NCBI GenBank assembly: GCA_949297565.1
Contig: CASFUI010000158.1
Location: 1 to 5,861, forward strand
Direction: 5' to 3'
Source of the DNA: an uncultured Eubacteriales bacterium
GTDB lineage: Bacteria; Bacillota; Clostridia; Lachnospirales; Lachnospiraceae
Length of the DNA: 5,861 nucleotides
Shown here piece by piece: positions 1 through 4,389 of this stretch (its first letter is position 1; each line of letters starts with the position of its first letter). The notes beneath the pieces are model-generated. The model was not told the origin of the DNA and searched no databases. It saw only the letters and a list, made by a program, of their open reading frames with translations. The position numbers and the translations under genes are program-made.

Positions 1-347
1 GAATTGACGCGGGCCATCAGCTCGTTAATGCCAAAAGGCTTTGTCAGGTAATCGTCTGCCCCCAGCCGCAGGCCGGAAACTTTATCTTCCTCGTCGCTTT
101 TGGCGGTCAGCATCAGCACCGGCACATTATTTCTCTCCCGGATTTTCTGTAATACCTGAAAGCCGTCCATATCCGGCATCATTACATCCAGAATAATCAG
201 AGAACAGGCGTCCTTGTTTTCTTCCAGCAGCCGCAGGCCCTCTAAACCGCCATACGCCACCACCACAGACAAATTTTCCTGTTCCACGCATTTTTTCATC
301 AAGGCACAAAGTTCCTTGTCGTCGTCTATAATCAAAACACTATTCAT
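1..347 (-). CDS. Two-component response regulator, receiver domain (C-terminal part beyond the left edge)
   Basis: Reading minus from ATG at 345-347, the frame stays open to the window edge (115 codons) and gives a canonical CheY-like receiver. It shows the acidic pocket IIDDD (residues 6-10), the phosphoacceptor Asp54 in LIILDVMMPDMDG, the switch Thr81 in MLTA, and Lys103 in the LTKPF motif. The protein would take a phosphate from a sensor histidine kinase; the output domain, which would name the family, is missing. The GADDYLTKPF pattern is typical of OmpR/PhoB-type regulators, but that is inference. The start is supported by GGGAGGG (357-363) nine bases upstream. There is no sensor kinase in view; it could lie beyond the left edge. 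Composition is more GC-rich than the block at 992-2191, as expected of resident chromosome or a different element. Confidence 0.93.
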   Translation of the reverse strand, partial: MNSVLIIDDDKELCALMKKCVEQENLSVVVAYGGLEGLRLLEENKDACSLIILDVMMPDMDGFQVLQKIRERNNVPVLMLTAKSDEEDKVSGLRLGADDYLTKPFGINELMARVN

Positions 348-785
348 GTTTCAAAGCCCTCCCTTGTTTTGTCCTCATATCCACTGGTTTTTCTGCCTCC
401 TTGGGTATCAACCAAACACCGGCCATTTATACAGTGTCGGGGATGCTCCATTTTTCACTTGCTTCCTTATAATGCACGCAAGGCCGTTGCGAAAGTACGC
501 AAAATACAGGCCGGAAAAGGGGTGATAAGTCGTGAAGATATGGAAAAGGCATTTCCGCCTGTGCTTTCAAATCTCAATCTTGTTGTGGTAGCCGGATATG
601 GCTCGGTTGAAAATGCCTCCTGTCTACGCATTTAGGCCGGTAATAAGCCAGCCATAGCAAGGCTTTTTGGGGCATGGTCGGCGGGCAGACGGGACAAATT
701 ATCCCCCCCGCCAGAATAGGTTTCTAAATGCGTAGAGGAAAACCCATAAGAAAGCGCCGAACGCGGCGGCCTGCTGGCTCTGCGT
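348..785. other. 438-bp gap without a convincing gene, possible mobile-element debris
   Basis: Two overlapping frames are open here: plus 369-635 (88 aa) and minus 467-631 (54 aa, starting MRRQEAFSTE). Neither has a good ribosome binding site and I recognise neither, so I do not call them. A minus AAGGAGG (396-402) has no start codon at the right distance; a 28-codon minus frame (340-426) overlaps the response-regulator start but also lacks a binding site. A 12-bp inverted repeat, CTACGCATTTAG, lies at 624-635 and 724-735, around a GC-rich core. A weak plus-direction hairpin with a T-run (AAGCC...GGCTT, 645-668) could end a transcript. The segment lies just downstream of the KTR remnant, so it may be the decayed end of the same element. 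Confidence 0.5.
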
Positions 786-970
786 CTATGCGTCTGGCTC
801 TTTGATAACAGACATATTCAGTTGATAGACTGCAATCAGTGTTTCATGCTTGCATTTCGGGCAGTACAAAGGGAAGTTTTCAAGAACCGTGTCCTCCCGG
901 ATTTTTAATCGGGTCTTACTACCGCAAACAGGACATAAAATCCATTCCACTTTTTTATTGGTTCACACAT
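786..970 (-). pseudogene. Cysteine-rich KTR domain protein, frameshifted near its start
   Basis: The minus frame from 950 to 786 encodes 54 residues beginning VEWILCPVCG. It has two CPxC knuckles (CPVC and CPKC) spaced like a zinc ribbon, the SKTR motif that names the family, and the ending VIKEPDA. These small proteins of unknown function are known from Tn916-like elements (for example downstream of tet(M)). The frame has only a GTG here and a TGA four codons upstream. An ATG at 968-970 is one base out of phase: adding a single A to the A6 run at 951-956 would give an uninterrupted MCEPIKKVEWILC. Family members often continue as EPDAKTQSR; here TAG stands where AAG would be, followed by ACG CAG AGC (TQS). 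It lies 21 bases downstream of the methyltransferase, same strand. Either the gene is decayed or the A-run is a sequencing error. Confidence 0.82.
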
Positions 971-991
971 TTTTATACATCACTTCAAAAT

Positions 992-1789
992 TCATTTATG
1001 CTTTTGGAAAATATCAACTACATGACTTGAAAAACCCAGCATATCTTCACGCTCGCAAGTAGCTAAATGGTATTTCATATATAGCTGGAATGTTTCACTA
1101 TCCATGTCCTCAATAGCTTCCCGAATAAGCAAGGAGCATCCGTCCGTTGCCACATAATGAAGTCTTGTAGTTGCAAATGTGGACATGAGATCATCTACAT
1201 TTTCTTTTCGTACAAGTTCAAACAAATCCTTAGGTTGAGAATTGGATGCAAATGTTTGAGGATCAAGTAAGCCATTTCTAATATAATCTGCAACATTGAT
1301 ATTGCTTCGATTAAACCCCTCATCTAATAAGCATCCGTCGGAAATTACATACGCAGCAAAAATAATACCTTTTGGTTTGGTCACACGAATTGCTTCACGA
1401 ATTGCTTGTTGCTTATCCTCCTTACAATAAAGATGATACAGAGGCCCCAACAGAAGCGTTATATCATATTGATTATCTGAAAAAGCAGACAAATCCAGAG
1501 CGTTTCCCTGAATAACAGATATATTTTCGCTCTCTAAAGTGTTTTGCTTGAAAACCTCTATGTTGTGTTCTACCAATTCAACAGCATCAACACAATATCC
1601 TTGGCGTGCCAGTGTATGAGAATATCTTCCTGTTCCTGCTCCGATTTCAAGAATTTTGTCGCCTTGTTTTAAGTATTTTTCAATATAGTGCATCGTAGTG
1701 AGGAACTCCACCATTCCATATTTTAATACAAGACGGTTATTCTCGTCATAATGATTATAAAAATCTATTATATATTGACTTGATTTCAT
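992..1789 (-). CDS. Class I SAM-dependent methyltransferase, substrate unknown
   Basis: 265 residues with a complete Rossmann-type methyltransferase core. Motif I is LEIGAGTGR (residues 47-55). The acidic residue ending strand 2 is Glu71 in DAVELVE. Then come GNALDLS (95-101), the strand-4 segment YDITLLLGPLYHL (108-120) and the post-motif RVTKPKGIIFAAY (135-147). The remaining ~120 residues are probably a substrate cap. It should transfer methyl from S-adenosylmethionine in the cytoplasm. The family handles small molecules, but nothing here names the substrate. The frame extends to a GTG at 1801, but I chose the ATG at 1787-1789 because AAAGGTG (1799-1805) lies nine bases before it and overlaps the GTG. 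The gene follows the TetR remnant by 33 bases, same strand, suggesting a former regulator-enzyme pair. It is AT-rich compared with the flanks, consistent with acquisition. Confidence 0.9.
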   Translation of the reverse strand: MKSSQYIIDFYNHYDENNRLVLKYGMVEFLTTMHYIEKYLKQGDKILEIGAGTGRYSHTLARQGYCVDAVELVEHNIEVFKQNTLESENISVIQGNALDLSAFSDNQYDITLLLGPLYHLYCKEDKQQAIREAIRVTKPKGIIFAAYVISDGCLLDEGFNRSNINVADYIRNGLLDPQTFASNSQPKDLFELVRKENVDDLMSTFATTRLHYVATDGCSLLIREAIEDMDSETFQLYMKYHLATCEREDMLGFSSHVVDIFQKHK

Positions 1790-1822
1790 CTTAAAAAACA
1801 CCTTTCATATTTTACAATATTA

Positions 1823-2191
1823 TCACACAAACGCTGTCAAGAAATTAGAAAGCATACTCTCGATAGTGTTATATTCCAATGAAATTTTCCCTGTTGCAGT
1901 CAAAACAGCGATACCATGTGCATAAAGGAATAGATCTAAAAATATTTGCTTTCCCTTTACTAATGTTACTCCAATCATATCTGAAAATGTTTTAGCTTTT
2001 TTTTCGTTACCAATTTCATTATAAAAATCGTTCGCCCTCGACATATCTAACTCCATATCACTTATAAAAATGAGTTTAAATAGATATGTTTCTTCACGAG
2101 CAAAGGCTATATAAGAAAGCGGTAAATATAAAGAGGGATAAGACAGCATTTTCGGACACGTTATGAAAACTGTGACTATAATATCAACCAT
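1823..2191 (-). pseudogene. TetR/AcrR-family regulator, C-terminal ligand domain only
   Basis: The frame gives 122 residues from an ATG at 2189-2191. From about residue 14 on it reads like the C-terminal domain of a TetR regulator: PSLYLPLSYIAFAREE (19-34), LFKLIF (38-43) and FLDLFLYAHGIAVLTAT (84-100) match the helices of that fold. Complete members run to about 180-200 residues and begin with a helix-turn-helix, which is absent. The first residues do not look family-like, and a plus-strand promoter for the next gene lies across them (2153-2182), so the junction with the island is probably near 2150. Without the DNA-binding half it cannot act as a repressor. It probably once controlled the downstream methyltransferase. 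There is no good ribosome binding site before the ATG, and the frame stays open upstream. Confidence 0.75.
2153..2182 (+). promoter_or_regulatory. Sigma-70-type promoter upstream of the 84-aa gene
   Basis: Perfect -10 TATAAT (2177-2182) with CGGACA (2153-2158; four of six matches to TTGACA) at an 18-base spacing. It points at the gene starting at 2255. Downstream, an inverted repeat AGCGGT/ACCGCT (2198-2203 and 2217-2222) lies in the presumed leader and could be an operator or hairpin. Because the promoter overlaps the 5' end of the TetR frame, it also helps place the island boundary. Confidence 0.55.
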
Positions 2192-2254
2192 TTCTTCAGC
2201 GGTGACATAAGAGCAAACCGCTATTATGAAACCTGTTATTAAGGAGGCAAAACA

Positions 2255-2509
2255 ATGAGATGGGAAACAAAAGAATACTTTAAAACTCTGGAAAGGCTTA
2301 ATCTCACGGATACATACAGAGAACTAATAAAGCTTGACGGCAATACTCTCTTTTATACCTGGAAAGAGTGGCGGGAAAAAGAAAAGCCGAAACTTAAAAA
2401 TGAGAGTGTGGCTGCTGTATGTAACAGTGTATTAGCAAAAGCCTTTGACAGTGTTATCGGTAGAGAAGCCGCTTACACGGCAAGGACTGAAAAAGAAAAA
2501 GCCGTTTAA
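2255..2509 (+). CDS. Small charged protein of unknown function (84 aa)
   Basis: Not recognised. The start is strong: AAGGAGG (2241-2247) seven bases before ATG, with a consensus -10 upstream. The product is hydrophilic and mostly helical in character. It has a Trp/Lys/Glu-rich centre (WKEWREKEKPK, residues 36-46), a region near residue 50 with a cysteine (AAVCNSV), and a charged tail ending TEKEKAV. No signal peptide or membrane segment is seen. It is the first gene of the plus-strand run of small genes, and its size and setting resemble the accessory genes of phages or integrative elements. A structured gap of about 200 bases separates it from the next gene, so the two need not share one message. 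Confidence 0.8.
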   Translation: MRWETKEYFKTLERLNLTDTYRELIKLDGNTLFYTWKEWREKEKPKLKNESVAAVCNSVLAKAFDSVIGREAAYTARTEKEKAV

Positions 2510-2602
2510 CAGATTGCATGTCAAACAGCTTTAACCTGGTTACAGGTATAACCTTACGTAGCAGTTTGAGTTTACTATTTGTAATCAAGGTTTGTCAAGG
2601 CA

Positions 2603-2676
2603 CTGTAAGCCTCTTCATATACAGCTGACGGGCGTACCTCTCCCCTGCCCCTGCCGATGCAGAGGTTCAGCCGTCA
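2603..2676 (+). promoter_or_regulatory. Two nested hairpins in the 203-bp gap before the 108-aa gene
   Basis: CTGTA (2603-2607) can pair with TACAG (2620-2624). Directly after it, TGACGG (2626-2631) pairs with CCGTCA (2671-2676), and inside that ACCTCT (2636-2641) pairs with AGAGGT (2661-2666) around a C-rich 19-base loop. Upstream, at 2533-2555, are two more short inverted repeats with TAACCT as a direct repeat. No T-run follows, so it is not a plain terminator. It may be a structured leader or the scar of a mobile repeat. The other side of the gap carries two copies of TGCAGAGG (2658-2665 and 2700-2707). Confidence 0.4.
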
Positions 2677-2712
2677 CTGTGAATATTTTCTCATGAAAAT
2701 GCAGAGGCTAAT

Positions 2713-3039
2713 ATGAATTTAAGCGGCACAAATACCCGCAGAAAAGCGTTATTCACAGAAAAAATTTTTAGGGCAGTTGGCAAAATAGAAAGGATCAAAA
2801 ACATGGCAAATAGAAATATTGACAGCCTTTACAGCGATTACAAAAAAATATTTTTAGTAGGAGAAGAGCGAAAACGCCGTGCACAGTTTACATGCGGCGA
2901 CTTTTATAGCGTTAGGAACGTAGCCCAAGAAAGGCTCGGTAAAGATGATTTATACGGCTGCATCCAGGTCGCTTTATACACCGGCGTAATGGTGGGATAC
3001 AACGTGCGCAAAGCTGAAGAGAAACAGAGGAGTAAATAA
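2713..3039 (+). CDS. Small protein of unknown function (108 aa, or 78 aa from the internal start)
   Basis: Not recognised. There are two plausible starts. ATG 2713 has AGAGG five bases before it. ATG 2803 has the better-placed AAAGGA (2789-2794), eight bases before, and yields a 78-residue MANRNIDSLY protein. I keep the longer frame because its early residues (SGTNTRRKALFTE, 4-16) are repeated at 4226-4267 with mainly synonymous changes, which suggests that segment has been translated. The main body is basic and then mixed: KKIFLVGEERKRRAQFTCGDFY, then a central helix rich in hydrophobics (CIQVALYTGVMVGYNV) and a charged tail KAEEKQRSK. That helix-then-charge ending is common in small phage proteins of unknown role. 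The next gene begins two bases after the stop codon, so they form an operon. Confidence 0.75.
   Translation: MNLSGTNTRRKALFTEKIFRAVGKIERIKNMANRNIDSLYSDYKKIFLVGEERKRRAQFTCGDFYSVRNVAQERLGKDDLYGCIQVALYTGVMVGYNVRKAEEKQRSK
2720..2761 (+). repeat. 42-bp dispersed repeat, copy 1
   Basis: Matches 4226-4267 without gaps at 35 of 42 positions, including AAAAGC and TATTCACAGAAA. In the reading frame of the 108-aa gene the seven differences fall in six codons. Four of those codons are synonymous (Gly, Thr, Ala, Leu), and the other two give Thr-to-Met and Arg-to-Pro. This looks like a duplicated short coding start rather than a binding site. Confidence 0.7.
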
Positions 3040-3041
3040 CC

Positions 3042-3299
3042 ATGAATCAGACTGAATACATAAAAGGCATCAAATCCGAAATTTTAAAACTGGATTCGTT
3101 AAATACAGAATTGGAAAATCTAACCTCAATGTGTGCAGCTTTTGAAGCAGCTTTCAGAAACGGCGGCTTTTCTGCAGACACTTATTCAAGAGGCTTTACA
3201 CTATTCTTTGAGCTGTTATGCAATTTCAATTCCGAACACGCCGCACTTTCCTCATACCTCTGTGATACATATTTGCAGGGAGAGCCTACTGAAGTTTAA
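3042..3299 (+). CDS. Small helical protein of unknown function (85 aa)
   Basis: Not recognised. It starts two bases after the preceding stop. AGAGGAG (3026-3032) nine bases upstream lies inside the end of the previous gene, so the two are translated from one message. The N-terminal half reads as a leucine-rich helix (EILKLDSLNTELENLTSM, about 13-30), possibly coiled-coil forming. The second half is aromatic (FTLFFELLCNF, 52-62) with three cysteines in the protein overall. The tail is acidic (EPTEV). There is no signal peptide. The context suggests a phage accessory protein, perhaps a partner of the 108-aa neighbour; that is inference from the spacing only. Confidence 0.78.
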   Translation: MNQTEYIKGIKSEILKLDSLNTELENLTSMCAAFEAAFRNGGFSADTYSRGFTLFFELLCNFNSEHAALSSYLCDTYLQGEPTEV

Positions 3300-3300
3300 G

Positions 3301-3329
3301 TATACAATGCCCAACAACAGGCGTATAAT
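3301..3329 (+). promoter_or_regulatory. Promoter for the membrane peptide and XRE regulator
   Basis: TATACA (3301-3306), a 17-base spacer, and a perfect TATAAT (3324-3329), directly after the stop of the 85-aa gene. The predicted start near 3336 leaves only a short leader before GAGGAGG (3341-3347). The -35 matches consensus at four of six positions. Confidence 0.6.
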
Positions 3330-3355
3330 ATGGCTATGAAGAGGAGGTAACGAAT

Positions 3356-3448
3356 ATGAGTAAAGCGCTCGATGTGGCAAAGCTGCTTATAAGCATAGCA
3401 ACCTTAATAGCTTCACTTATAGCCCTGAAGGAAGTAATGAAGCAATGA
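3356..3448 (+). CDS. 30-aa single-pass membrane peptide
   Basis: ATG at 3356 follows GAGGAGG (3341-3347) by eight bases, one of the best ribosome binding sites in the window. The product starts MSKALDVAKLL and has one hydrophobic helix at about residues 8-24 (AKLLISIATLIASLIAL), flanked by Lys9 and a KEVMKQ tail. Its stop codon overlaps the start of the regulator gene as ATGA, so translation is coupled. In size and shape it resembles the short holin-like or type I toxin peptides of Firmicutes, but I cannot assign it to a family. Other readings are a membrane anchor or a small modulator of a phage or host membrane protein. The coupling to an XRE regulator is the main clue to its job. Confidence 0.75.
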   Translation: MSKALDVAKLLISIATLIASLIALKEVMKQ

Positions 3449-3675
3449 CACTGAAAGAACTAAGAGAGCGAACAAGGCTATCACAGTCCAAGTTCGCCAA
3501 CGAGGTAGGCATACCACTAAAGACCCTGCAGAACTATGAGCAAGGCAGGCGGAATATATACGGTGCAGACATCAATACCCTACTCCGTATATGTCACGTA
3601 GTAGGCTGTGATCTGGAAGAGTTCATCGCAGACGAAACCTGTAAAGAATACTACAGGGAAATGAAAACTAAATAG
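3445..3675 (+). CDS. XRE/Cro-CI-type helix-turn-helix regulator (76 aa)
   Basis: The first sixty residues form a lambda-repressor-like DNA-binding domain. LSQSKFANEVGIPLKTLQNYE (12-32) carries the HTH, with Gln14 and the recognition helix at about 24-32, followed by GRRNI and the fourth and fifth helices (NTLLRICHVVGCDLEEFI). Only a short charged tail follows, so there is no peptidase or ligand domain. It probably acts as a dimeric repressor in the style of Cro. It overlaps the membrane-peptide gene by four bases and shares its promoter. A terminator follows at 3688. The palindromes at 3779-3810, about 105 bases downstream of its stop, are the best candidate operators in view, although autoregulation at 3301-3329 is equally possible. 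Confidence 0.9.
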   Translation: MTLKELRERTRLSQSKFANEVGIPLKTLQNYEQGRRNIYGADINTLLRICHVVGCDLEEFIADETCKEYYREMKTK

Positions 3676-3687
3676 CAAAACGATAAA

Positions 3688-3715
3688 AGGCAGTCAGTGA
3701 CATGGCTGTCTTTTT
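3688..3715 (+). terminator. Rho-independent terminator of the peptide-regulator operon
   Basis: AGGCAGTCA (3688-3696) pairs with TGGCTGTCT (3703-3711) through nine pairs including two G-T wobbles, with a six-base loop, followed by a run of T (3711-3715). It lies 12 bases after the regulator stop. Confidence 0.8.
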
Positions 3716-3728
3716 CTATGTCTCGCAC

Positions 3729-3742
3729 GCCTCTGCAGAGGC
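3729..3742. repeat. Perfect 14-bp palindrome GCCTCTGCAGAGGC
   Basis: This is the fully symmetric member of a set of sites sharing TGCAGAGG. Others are at 2658-2665, 2700-2707, 3954-3961 and, inverted, 5212-5219. All are between genes and all lie inside the island. Related half-matches (AGAGGC) are at 2609-2614 and 5198-5203. The function is unknown; possible roles are operator, hairpin or recombination site. Confidence 0.6.
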
Positions 3743-3778
3743 ACACAGCAAAAAGCCGCTCCGGCACAGTGCGCATGT

Positions 3779-3810
3779 ACTTTAATGCATTAAAGTTTTA
3801 ACTCGTTAAA
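3779..3810. promoter_or_regulatory. Twin palindromes, candidate XRE operator
   Basis: ACTTTAATGCATTAAAGT (3779-3796) is a perfect 18-bp palindrome. TTTAACTCGTTAAA (3797-3810) follows at once and is symmetric apart from its two central bases. The four half-sites share TTAA(A)G/C and the two centres are 16 bases apart. Such paired dyads are typical of operators bound by small HTH dimers, and an XRE regulator gene lies just upstream. They sit 37-68 bases before the -35 of the predicted small-RNA promoter. Repression from there would need looping or spreading; activation or a divergent promoter are alternatives. Confidence 0.55.
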
Positions 3811-3846
3811 GTGCTCTATGTCGCCTGTTTACATGGCAGGCAAACC

Positions 3847-3875
3847 TTGAAACTTTTTCGCTCATATGCTATACT
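3847..3875 (+). promoter_or_regulatory. Promoter of the predicted small RNA
   Basis: TTGAAA (3847-3852), exactly 17 bases, then TATACT (3870-3875); each hexamer matches consensus at five of six positions. No start codon with a ribosome binding site follows, but a strong terminator ends about 100 bases later. A short inverted repeat GCCTG/CAGGC (3823-3827 and 3837-3841) lies just upstream of the -35. Confidence 0.65.
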
Positions 3876-3881
3876 TCGTAT

Positions 3882-3976
3882 GTAGCGAATAAGCTCCACT
3901 ATTTTTATTGCAACGCTCACTTTAAGAACACATTTCTCTGTAAATCTAAACCCTGCAGAGGGATGTGTTCTTTTTT
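3882..3976 (+). ncRNA. Predicted small RNA of about 95 nt
   Basis: The unit is defined by a promoter (-10 at 3870-3875, so a start near 3882) and an intrinsic terminator ending in T6 (3971-3976). The transcript can form two hairpins. At the 5' end, AGCG AATAA (3884-3892) pairs with TTATT (3905-3909) and CGCT (3914-3917), with GCAA bulged. At the 3' end is the long terminator hairpin, whose inner stem holds CTCTG/CAGAG. No credible reading frame lies inside. The segment TCTCTGTAAATC (3935-3946) is perfectly complementary to 4186-4197, 240 bases downstream and just before the ribosome binding site of the 51-aa frame, so an action in cis is possible. A family cannot be named. Confidence 0.5.
3924..3976 (+). 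terminator. Rho-independent terminator with a two-part stem
   Basis: AAGAACACAT (3924-3933) pairs perfectly with ATGTGTTCTT (3963-3972). Inside, CTCTG (3936-3940) pairs with CAGAG (3956-3960), and T6 follows on the plus strand. The reverse direction has only TTAAA after the stem, so it should work one way. Confidence 0.75.
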
Positions 3977-4233
3977 ATTCTCGATAAATAACACGTTCTT
4001 TCCGTAGGTACTGTCAAACATATTTGAACGTCTGTGGTGCTTTCGAGCCCAGGTACGCTCTTGTTTCAGAATATTTTTTTCAGGGCATTTCGTTGCGCAT
4101 TGCGGCAGAAGATACTTTAATAAATTATAACAAAAGGGGGGACTGGATACCTCTTCAAGCGGTGATATTATCCCCAAAAACAACCGATTTACAGAGATTA
4201 TTTTTTATACCGTTTCTGTAGGTGGTAAGCGGT
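3977..4233. other. Gap of about 250 bases with no credible gene
   Basis: Frames are open on both strands (4024-4221 plus, 3917-4183 minus), but neither has a ribosome binding site at its start or recognisable sequence. The only structured items are the inverted repeat TCAAA/TTTGA (around 4017-4030), GATTTACAGAGA (4186-4197, complementary to the small RNA) and TACAGA/TCTGTA (4190-4195 and 4215-4220) just before AGGTGG (4220-4225). The purine run AAAAGGGGGG near 4133-4141 has no start codon after it. Confidence 0.45.
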
Positions 4234-4267
4234 ATGAATACTCCCAGAAAAGCACTATTCACAGAAA
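4226..4267 (+). repeat. 42-bp dispersed repeat, copy 2
   Basis: Ungapped match to 2720-2761 at 35 of 42 positions. Here it covers the start of the 51-aa frame, so the encoded RKALFTE is kept in the same relation to a nearby start codon as in copy 1. Sequence on both sides is unrelated between the copies. Confidence 0.7.
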
Positions 4268-4389
4268 TATTTTTTTACCCCATTTCGTTTCGTTACAGTT
4301 TTTCCCATAAATCCGAAAAATCCGATGAAAGGGGGTATAGGTTTGATAAATACACCGTGGTGACGCACCACTACATCGCCGCACTTTGA
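4234..4389 (+). CDS. Short frame with the repeated RKALFTE start (51 aa), doubtful gene
   Basis: ATG 4234 follows AGGTGG (4220-4225) by eight bases and opens with MNTPRKALFTE, the same peptide as in the 108-aa gene. After about residue 11 the product becomes low in sense (IFFYPISFRYSFSHKSEKS), so this is probably a fused fragment. Its end overlaps the first eight codons of the head-protein remnant in another frame, and it stops at TGA inside the string CTTTGAC. In phase, CTT TGA C is the known +1 slip site of the RF2 gene prfB. A +1 slip there would lead exactly into the toxin frame and supply it with a start. No purine-rich stimulator sits three bases upstream as in prfB, so chance is the simpler explanation. 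Confidence 0.35.
   Translation: MNTPRKALFTEIFFYPISFRYSFSHKSEKSDERGYRFDKYTVVTHHYIAAL

Noticed and set aside
340..426. 28-codon minus frame whose stop overlaps the response-regulator start
   Set aside because: The overlap hints at coupling, but there is no ribosome binding site at its ATG and a stop codon directly precedes it.
214..525. 103-aa plus frame opposite the response regulator
   Set aside because: Shadow of the receiver gene; its residues are antisense to a conserved domain.
369..635. 88-aa plus-strand open frame
   Set aside because: No ribosome binding site, no recognisable domain, and a competing minus frame over the same bases. Kept only as part of the gap description.
839..1062. 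Two plus frames of 63 and 70 aa
   Set aside because: Antisense to the KTR remnant and the methyltransferase end.
3750..3765. Minus-direction hairpin GCCG/CGGC with T5
   Set aside because: Only a four-pair stem and no minus-strand gene upstream of it to terminate.
3917..4221. Open frames on both strands across the small-RNA terminator and the gap after it
   Set aside because: No ribosome binding sites, no family resemblance; the minus frame runs through the terminator hairpin.
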